Assembly: GCA_905250115.1 (NCBI GenBank)
Contig: CAJNOI010000140.1
Coordinates: forward strand, 159,307 to 223,306
Length of the DNA stretch: 64,000 bases
Direction of reading: 5' to 3'
DNA from: Adineta steineri
Lineage: Eukaryota > Rotifera > Eurotatoria > Adinetida > Adinetidae
This document shows, piece by piece, positions 56,569 through 64,000 of the stretch (positions are counted from its first letter, which is position 1; each line of letters starts with the position of its first letter). The notes beneath the pieces were generated by a model that did no database searches, was not told the origin of the DNA, and saw nothing but the letters and a program-made list of their open reading frames with translations. Made by a program: the position numbers and the translations under genes.

Positions 56569-57509
56569 AATGAACAGAAGCGAGTCTTGCAACAATTCTA
56601 TTAATTTTCTTGTTATAGTGATATATTCATATAATACAAAAAAAAAGATAAAATCTCTTATTGTTTGCCAATCATTGGCACATTTGAAAATGAAAAGTAG
56701 ATTATCGTTAAGGACAATCGACTACGCACATGAAAGTATCCATAACGTTATCTCATACTTCTTACTAAAATGACTATTTTGAAAAGTTTGTCAACATAAG
56801 ACTAATCATATATCGATCGCTGTATTGAGTCTTGTTTAATTTTCATCCATTTTGTTGTGATTTAAATAAATATATACATAAATTTTTTAGTAAGCACATA
56901 ATTTTTTTATCGAATGTAAAAATCTTATAGATCATTAGTTAAACATAATTAATATTTAAAGAAATATGTATTTATGAAAAAATAATACATTTCTATTGAA
57001 GCTTATTATATCTTTATAAGTTTACAAAAGATTCAAGGATGTTTTATATCGAGCTCTAGAAAAATGAAATAAAATGTAATCATTATTGTCAATGAATGTT
57101 TTTTTTTTCAATAAAAGAAAAAAATATAATAATATACTTTCTCTCTGGTTGGATATATGAAAATAATGTTTTCTTGATTTATGAATATTATAGAATGCCG
57201 ATTGATATAATCATGCAATCTTTGATAGTAACGATGAAATCTAACAGTCAGAAGAAATTTAATCAACAATCTCCTTTATAACATATATTAAATATACATT
57301 AATAGCAAGCTATTCAATCGACAATGTGGGTAAAGACTGCCCACGTAGCTACTAAACTGCTTCATGTTAGGATACTAGAGATTGTTTCGTCTTAAATTTT
57401 TCTTTATTTTGTATAATTTTTTTTCTAATTGTTCTTCACTTCGAATGTTTTACTTTAATTCTTTACCAGTTTGTCCTCGTTAAAATGAGCCGCCGGAGAA
57501 GAATCTTAA

Positions 57510-57690
57510 AAAAAATATACGAACAAGACGGAGAATGAGGAAGAAAAAAATATAAGAACAAGAAAAAGTAAGTCAAAAATACACGAACAAGACCGACAAA
57601 AAATAAGAAAAAAATGTAAGAACGAGAAAAGACATGACAAAAATACACGAACAAGACCGACGAAAAGAAGAAAAAAATGAAAATGTCGTT
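57510..57690. repeat. 64-bp purine-rich tandem repeat, ~2.7 copies
   Basis: The phrase ACGAACAAGACCGAC recurs at 64-bp spacing (shared G at 57521, 57585 and 57649), followed by AAGAAAAAAATGTAAGAACG-like blocks. Confidence 0.8.
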
Positions 57691-58010
57691 ATTTTACAGT
57701 AATAACTAAAGACTCATTTGACGACAGAAGCATACGGTAGCGCATACTCGTATAAAATAGAACATTTTATTTATAACAACGCCTTCTTGTTATTTACAAT
57801 ATTTATCGGCATTTAATTTTTTAGCTGGTGAGTTTTTTCTTAAAATGATTAGTAAGGTAAAAAATGTGTTCTATCCGATCAGAATATAATTTTTGCAAGT
57901 TGTTTTTCTATTTAAGAAAATGTGGGGCCTCGTATATAGTGACAGGGAAGACATGAAGATTTAAAGTTTTGGATGTAGATAGGATCCTTGTCAGTTTTAT
58001 TTATACTAAA

Positions 58011-58141
58011 GGGGTGGGTGTGAGTAGCATTTTAGTTTTGATTTTTTTTGAAAAGTAAACTGAAGTTAAGTTAAAGTGTCACCCTTAGACATGAGAGGGA
58101 GAGAAAAAGAAGCGACACCTACATCCTCACACTCCACATCA
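58011..58141. repeat. G/C-arm hairpin, copy R20 (long interior)
   Basis: GGGGTGGGTGTGAGTAG on the left and CACCTACATCCTCACACTCC on the right, with about 80 bp between. Confidence 0.55.
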
Positions 58142-58261
58142 TGCTTTGGAAGTGCTTTGAGTTTTCAAAACGCACTTGAAGAAATGATTCAATCTACTAA
58201 CGAAACTTAAAATTTCTATTAATTCATACAGTTCTATTATTGAATTGTATTTTTCGCATTT

Positions 58262-61260
58262 ATGTATTTAGAATCAAAGACAACAATGACTGCTTTCTCA
58301 GAACCACCGACACATAAAAATGAAAAACTTGAACAAATGATTAATGAGCAAAAAGAAAAATCCAGTGTCGACTTTACTGGTGAAGATTTGACGGACGATG
58401 ATATGACTATCGTGGCTTATTATCTTTTACAAAATAATACGGTAAATAATCGACAAATTTATTTTGATACGTAGTATGATGTATTTTTCTGCTTGTACAT
58501 CACTGTGGTTCTTGTTTCTTCTTGATAAACTCCTGATAATCGATCATTCGAATATCTTTATATCGAAATGCAGAAATATAAACTGACTGAGATTCATGAA
58601 ATATCATGAGAATCGAACTTAGAATCTTAATTCGATAGAAGTACAGTACTTCATACATCGGAAAAAGAGTTGACTGAAAATCATAGCGATGCTCATGCTA
58701 TCTTTCGTTCAAAAATACAGATTTGATGCCTTAAAGATCTTTTTAAATTAGATGAAAAGTTTAATCGATTACTAAGAGATATTGTTTATTATGTTCTTGA
58801 AAAACTTTAGATTAGGTCATATATCATAATACAAAACAATTCTTTCTTCATGCTCTCTATATCTGATATAGTTTCATTAAGATTTTCTTTTGTATTGAAT
58901 TTATAGGAATTAGTCTTCTTCTCTTCGTACTTCGACAGTAAATAGTTGTCGAAAACAAACAGTTCTTGAAGACTTTCCAAAGTTGAAGAACATCCGAAGA
59001 ACTAATGAACAAGAAATACATTAATCATTACTGAAAAGTTGTTTAATTTGATCAGATCATTTTCTCAACGTGTGAGCGTCTCAGTTATCAAGAGATGCCA
59101 TATGGATAAACATAGAAATCGTAAATGTAAAAAAATCCATCAATCTGACAAAATTGATACTGAAATGGTTCCCTATGAAATCTCAGATGTTGAGTTTTAT
59201 AAAAAGACTCTAAAGAATAAAGTAAATATTATAATAATCGTTAAATATGTAGTTCATAAAAAAAATTCTTCTCCAATCCTATAACACCTTTCGTTGAGAT
59301 CATTTACACTGAACAAAAATTTTCACTAGTATAAAAAAGCATGAACTATTGTTCTCTGTCTCGAGGGGGAAAGAATACAGTGAGCGAAAATATCACTCTA
59401 TGCACTTCTCTCATCTTAATGTTTCTTATTTTATACAGACACTTACACAACTCTCTCTCGACAACAATCAGATTCGAGAGAAAGGTGCACAAGCTCTTGG
59501 AGAAGCCTTACAGAAGAATGCAGTGAGAGAAATCATCACTCGTTGTATTTAACTCATTTTTATCTTTCTTATTTTATATAGACACTGACACAACTCTCCC
59601 TTGACAACAACCAAATCGGAGACGAAGGTGCACAAGTTCTTGGTGAAGCCTTACAAAAAAATACAGTAAGAGAAAAAATCATTCTCTGCACTTTTCACAT
59701 CGATATCTTTCTTATTTCATACAGACACTCAATCAACTCTCCCTGCCCACGAATCAGATCGGCGAGAAAGGTGCACAAGTTCTTGGTGAAGTCTTACAAA
59801 AGAATACAGTTAGAAAGAATACAACTTTCTCCACTTGTCTCACCTTCATCTTTCTTATTTCATACAGACACTCACACAACTCCTCCTCTTCAACAATCAA
59901 ATTGGAGATAAAGGTGCACAAGCTCTTGGTGAAGCCTTACAAAAGAACACAGTGAGAGAAAACACCACTCTCTACACTTCTCTCACTTTCATCTTTCTTA
60001 TTTCGTATAGACACTCACAATATTGTCGCTCGGCAACTGTCAAATCGGAGAGAAAGGTGCACAAGCTCTCGGTGAAGCTCTACAAAAGAACACGGTGAGA
60101 GAAAACACAACTCTCTGTATTTCTCCTATCTTTATCTTTCTTATTTTGCACAGAAGCTCGCAGAACTCTCCCTCGACAACAATCCAATTGGCGAGAAAGG
60201 TTCACAAGCTCTTGGTGAAGCCTTAAAAATGAACACAGTAAGACAAAACACAACTCTCGACACTTATACTATCTTCATATTTCTTATTTTATACAGACAC
60301 TTACACAACTCCATCTTCACTGCTGTCAAATCGGAGACAAAGGCGTACAAGCTCTTAGTGAAGCCTTGCAGAGAAACGCAGTGGGACAAAAAAACATTCT
60401 CTACACTTCTTTTATCTTTCTCTTTTTTACTTCATACAGACACTCACACAACTGTGGCTCACCGAAAATCAAATCGGAGACGAAGGTGTACAAGCTCTTG
60501 GTGAAGCATTACAAAAGAACACAGTAAGAGAAAAAACAACTTTCTGCATTTGTCTCATCTTCATGTTTTTTATTTTATACAGACTCTCACAGAACTTCAC
60601 CTCCAGTATAATGCAATCGGAGACAAAGGTGCACAAGCTCTTGGTGAAGCACTACAAAAGAACGCAGTGAGAGAAAATAAAACTTTCTACACATGTCTCA
60701 TCTTCTTCTTTCGTATTTGATATAGAAACTTGCAGTACTCTGGCTCTATCGAAATCAAATCGGAGACGAAGGTGCACAAGCTCTTGGTAACGCCTTAGAA
60801 AAAAATACTGTAAGAGAAAATATCACTCTCTGTACTTCTCTCATTTTCCACTTTCTTATCTCATACAGACACTCACACAACTTCACATCCACTACAATCA
60901 AATAGGAGACAAAGGTGCAGAAGCTCTTGGTACAGCCTTACAAATGAACACAGTACGAGAAAAAAATCAATCTCTGCACTTCTCTCATCGTCATCTTTCT
61001 TATTTCATATAGATACTCGCAGAACTCTCCCTCTCCAACAATCAAATCGGAGACAAAGGTGCACAAGCTCTTGTCGAAGGCTTAGAAAAAAACACAGTAA
61101 GAGAAAACACCACTTTAGGCACTTTTCGTATCGTCTTCTTTCTTGTTTCATATAGACGCTCACAGAACTCTCCCTTCAAAACAACGAAATCGGAGACAAG
61201 TGGAAAGAATACCTACAAAAACTCGCAGACACAAATACAAGCTTAGAAATATATTTATGA
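58262..61260 (+). CDS. ribonuclease-inhibitor-type LRR protein, 13 one-repeat exons
   Basis: Exon 1 58262-58441 (MYLESKTTM; internal Met at 58286) reads SSVDFTGEDLTDDDMTIVAY. Then twelve 84-bp exons begin at 59439, 59582, 59725, 59868, 60011, 60154, 60297, 60440, 60583, 60726, 60869 and 61013. The last exon is 61156-61260. All exons are phase 0. Each 84-bp exon encodes one 28-residue LRR: TLTQLSLDNNQIGDKGAQAL followed by GEALQKNT. Joined length is 430 aa. The repeats give the horseshoe of RNI/NLRC3-like proteins, a protein-binding surface; no NACHT or other domain is attached. The last exon changes to DKWKEYLQKLADTNTSLEIYL, a capping repeat. The first intron is about 1 kb and contains a broken unit ending AAAGAATACAGTGAGCG at 59368-59384, so one exon may have been lost or missed. 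Confidence 0.88.
59439..61260 (+). repeat. 143-bp exon+intron tandem array
   Basis: Thirteen units with start spacing 143 bp in eleven of twelve steps (144 once): 84-bp exon plus 59-bp intron (60 bp for the intron at 60953-61012). Introns resemble each other as well: they start GTRAGAGAAAA, contain a C/T-rich CACTTCTCTCATCTTCAT-like stretch and end TTCTTATTTCATACAG. Confidence 0.95.
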
Positions 61261-61964
61261 GAAAAAGTCGAACTGAAGGGGACAATTGCCGTTTTATTCT
61301 GTTTTAAACTGAAACATAGTTATTAAACAAACAGATTAATCTTTAGAACGGTTCTTATTTCATATTAAAAGAGAATGTGTGGAACGAATTACCAGAATAT
61401 ATATTTCACTGCAGCGACGGCAATATTTATTTGACTAATGGTACTTATGAATATTCTATTTATGTAGAAAGAGACGGAGAAAATTAAAAGGTTTAGCGTT
61501 AAACAGAAGTTTTATTTCATTACACGTATACTTTGTTTCATTTGAGTCTATATTGTGTTCTGCAGTAACGCGTTTACAAGCCATTTTCTTATGAAGGTGT
61601 ATACCGCTTTCTTTTATTGCTTTGTGTTTCAACGAAAGAAAAGAAGGTGAAGTGGAAATAAAAATCATTATATAAAAAAATCTAACTTTTCTTAAATATT
61701 CATGCAAGGCTGTGAATAATGATGACAATCTGTTTCTTATTAAAATAGACAGCCGCTCACATCCTACACCTTTACGGTGGTTATTCCTTCATTATTTGTT
61801 CAATTTCAATTTATCAGTAGTTATTCAATAATATTTGAAAACGCATTAGAAAAATCAAATTTTTACAAAGATCGTCTAAAAATCCGTTACTCTTCCAATA
61901 GAAAAGAATTCACGATGAAGAATGTATTTAAAAAAAGTAAACACACAGTTATAACAATCATTAT
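61261..61964. other. intergenic, convergent 3' ends
   Basis: No gene seen; a 90-codon frame at 61456-61728 lacks support. Confidence 0.5.
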
Positions 61965-62798
61965 TTAGAATGCACTGTTATTACGATTCGTTGATCTAGG
62001 ATTTAATGGAATGACATCTACAACATTGCTTATTGTGGATGACGATAGTTCTTCATTTTTCTTTGCTTGAAAGTCAAAAAGTTCGTTAATAAAAAACATT
62101 TTAATGCGTTTTCGCTGCACACATATCCAACGTATCCAGATAAACAACATCACTACGGTTGCCGCACACAATACACCGAATAATATGTGTTTTAGAGTTT
62201 GAAGATCGACTGGCTGTATAGGTGGAAATGTTGAAAGAATTGTTGCAATAAACAACCAGATAAAAATGAAAGTAGATACTGCAAGTCCTGTGAATTTTCT
62301 GGTTGCTAATGTAAAATCAAAGTTTTTCATAACACTCTCAAGCAGCCAAAACATAATAAGTAATAGAATAATAAAAATGATTATAGCAAACAGTAGAAAA
62401 AATAAGTTAGTCTCTAAATAATAAAGTGTTTCAGAAATATTTGTTTTGATACGCGTCTCCATCGTGGATAGAAGTTGAAGAGAAATGTTGTGAAATTTAG
62501 AGAGAGTAGGATCAATTTCATCGATGATACGAGTAATTGTTCGATCGACGAGTTCATCAAGACCGTCAACACTAACATCAATCTTTGCCATGTTCAATAG
62601 AATAAGCGAATTTTCTAAAAGATGCTTCAGTATTCTACTATAAGAAAAATGTCTTTTATGTAATCCTACCTGATGAGGTATATGAGTAAAACAGTGTATG
62701 GTATGACAAGTATTATATACGACACAATTATCAACAATAGCGATAACGCTTATCTCGTCGAGTTTCATTCTTTCCAACAAAAAACGACTTACACTCAT
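61965..62798 (-). CDS. multi-pass membrane protein of unknown family
   Basis: 277 aa, single exon. The first 70 residues are Cys/His-containing without a clear signal peptide. Residues 70-135 are amphipathic (VDGLDELVDRTITRIIDEID, then NISLQLLSTMETRIK). Three strong membrane helices follow (LFFLLFAIIIFIILLLIMFW; LAVSTFIFIWLFIATIL; ILFGVLCAATVVMLFIWI), then a cytosolic tail with RKRIKMFFINELFDFQAKK. A GTAGGA...TTATAG segment of 32 bp near 62639-62670 looks like a tiny intron, but removing it would shift the frame. If it is real, translation would more likely start at MAKIDVSVDGL. No family recognised. Hairpin R21 lies just upstream of the first ATG. Confidence 0.55.
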   Translation of the reverse strand: MSVSRFLLERMKLDEISVIAIVDNCVVYNTCHTIHCFTHIPHQVGLHKRHFSYSRILKHLLENSLILLNMAKIDVSVDGLDELVDRTITRIIDEIDPTLSKFHNISLQLLSTMETRIKTNISETLYYLETNLFFLLFAIIIFIILLLIMFWLLESVMKNFDFTLATRKFTGLAVSTFIFIWLFIATILSTFPPIQPVDLQTLKHILFGVLCAATVVMLFIWIRWICVQRKRIKMFFINELFDFQAKKNEELSSSTISNVVDVIPLNPRSTNRNNSAF

Positions 62799-62819
62799 CT
62801 ATTTATATGCACAGTAGAA

Positions 62820-62871
62820 TTGAGGGTGAGTGTAAAATTAAATCGAAGATACAGACACCCACACCCTCATA
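62820..62871. repeat. G/C-arm hairpin, copy R21
   Basis: TTGAGGGTGAGTGT and AGACACCCACACCCTCATAA. 21 bp upstream of the membrane-protein ATG, one of the few copies at a 5' end. Confidence 0.85.
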
Positions 62872-63060
62872 AATTATACTCTGACGCATACCTATTCTTG
62901 CATTCATTAATAATTGCAAAACTGAAATAGAAACATTCACTATATTTTTTATTTGTTTACTTATTCAGAACAGAAAACAAACGAGAAAAAACATGAAATA
63001 ATACATAAATTTCAACATCTGAATTAATTTCAATATAAAATAGCAAGATATTCAAAGCCT

Positions 63061-63915
<855 letters not shown>

Positions 63916-64000
63916 GATAATGTTCGAATGCAAGATGCATATATAGGTTTTGGTGGTTGTGCATCATCTCGAGTTGGTCGAGATATAGTTTGGAGATTTT
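63916..64000 (+). CDS. M1 aminopeptidase (puromycin-sensitive type), C-terminal-domain exon, runs off right edge
   Basis: After an acceptor (TTCACAG) the frame reads DNVRMQDAYIGFGG then CASSRVGRDIVWRF to the end. This fits the ERAP1-like C-terminal domain of M1 aminopeptidases, where VRxQD..., GR and W.F form a recognisable block. The zinc-binding HExxH domain would lie in upstream exons, but none was recognised before 63916 in this window. Either those exons were missed or the gene is a fragment. Only 28 codons are visible, so confidence is limited. Confidence 0.5.

Larger units (their letters stand above)
56347..58261. other. intergenic
   Basis: No gene seen. Contains R19, a 64-bp minisatellite and R20. 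Confidence 0.55.

Noticed and set aside
57463-57654. 63-codon minus-strand hydrophobic frame
   Set aside because: Translation of the 64-bp minisatellite.
59039-59284. 81-codon frame in the first LRR intron
   Set aside because: No similarity to LRR units or known domains, and it contains no convincing donor to join exon 59439.
59341-60504. Several overlapping 60-90-codon frames
   Set aside because: They read through exon plus unspliced 59-bp introns of the LRR array; the 84-bp phase-0 exons explain them.
62639-62670. 32-bp GT...AG segment as an intron
   Set aside because: It is shorter than any other intron here and removing it shifts the frame of the membrane protein.

Overview
The window is AT-rich eukaryotic genomic DNA with short GT-AG introns (many of 45-65 bp), compact genes on both strands, and gene families typical of bdelloid rotifers (Adineta/Rotaria type). 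These families are F-box/leucine-rich proteins in tandem, NHL beta-propellers, ADP-ribosyltransferases, pentapeptide-repeat membrane proteins, ribonuclease-inhibitor-type LRRs, and several genes of bacterial or phage look. The assignment rests on gene content and on a telomere-like TGTGGG motif recalled as the Adineta telomere repeat; no database was searched. No rRNA, tRNA or CRISPR was recognised. Layout: 1-2645 (-) is the N-terminal part of a giant DUF6606-type protein running off the left edge. 4337-11169 (+) is a tandem F-box/LRR-like cluster: gene A, pseudogene B and gene C. A fourth member, D (32409-34410), carries one nonsense codon. 11279-11955 (-) is a broken glycosyltransferase. 12887-15699 (-) is, on my splice model, a single ADP-ribosyltransferase/transmembrane/NHL fusion. 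16799-19760 (-) holds a type II membrane glycosyltransferase-like gene and a truncated nucleotide-sugar dehydrogenase. 22124-26715 (+) holds two secreted multidomain genes joined by Thr-rich linkers. 27912-31650 (-) holds a pentapeptide-repeat protein and a membrane NHL protein. 34899-37043 (-) is an Mx/dynamin-like GTPase. 38579-39104 (+) is a 5'-truncated NAD-dependent epimerase. 40481-46145 holds a secreted acidic protein, the last exons of a PPxY-tailed membrane protein, a bacterial-type protein kinase and a small zinc-binding-like protein. 46647-47390 is satellite DNA. 48985-56346 holds a rhodopsin-class GPCR, a GNAT acetyltransferase, a phage tail-collar domain spliced to a membrane-anchor exon, and a secreted NHL protein with a GPI-like tail. 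58262-61260 (+) is an LRR gene built from exact 143-bp exon+intron units. 61965-63300 (-) holds a membrane protein and a single-unit ubiquitin. The right edge has an exon of an M1 (puromycin-sensitive type) aminopeptidase. The most unusual signal is a family of about 22 dispersed intergenic hairpins, roughly one per 3 kb. Each has a G-rich left arm (CTTGAGGGTGTGGGTG-like), a 15-45 nt loop and the complementary C-rich right arm. Some pairs share loop sequence, two of the pairs in opposite orientation, which argues for common descent or mobility. Several copies sit just past stop codons, one abuts a truncated gene, and one lies at the only assembly gap.
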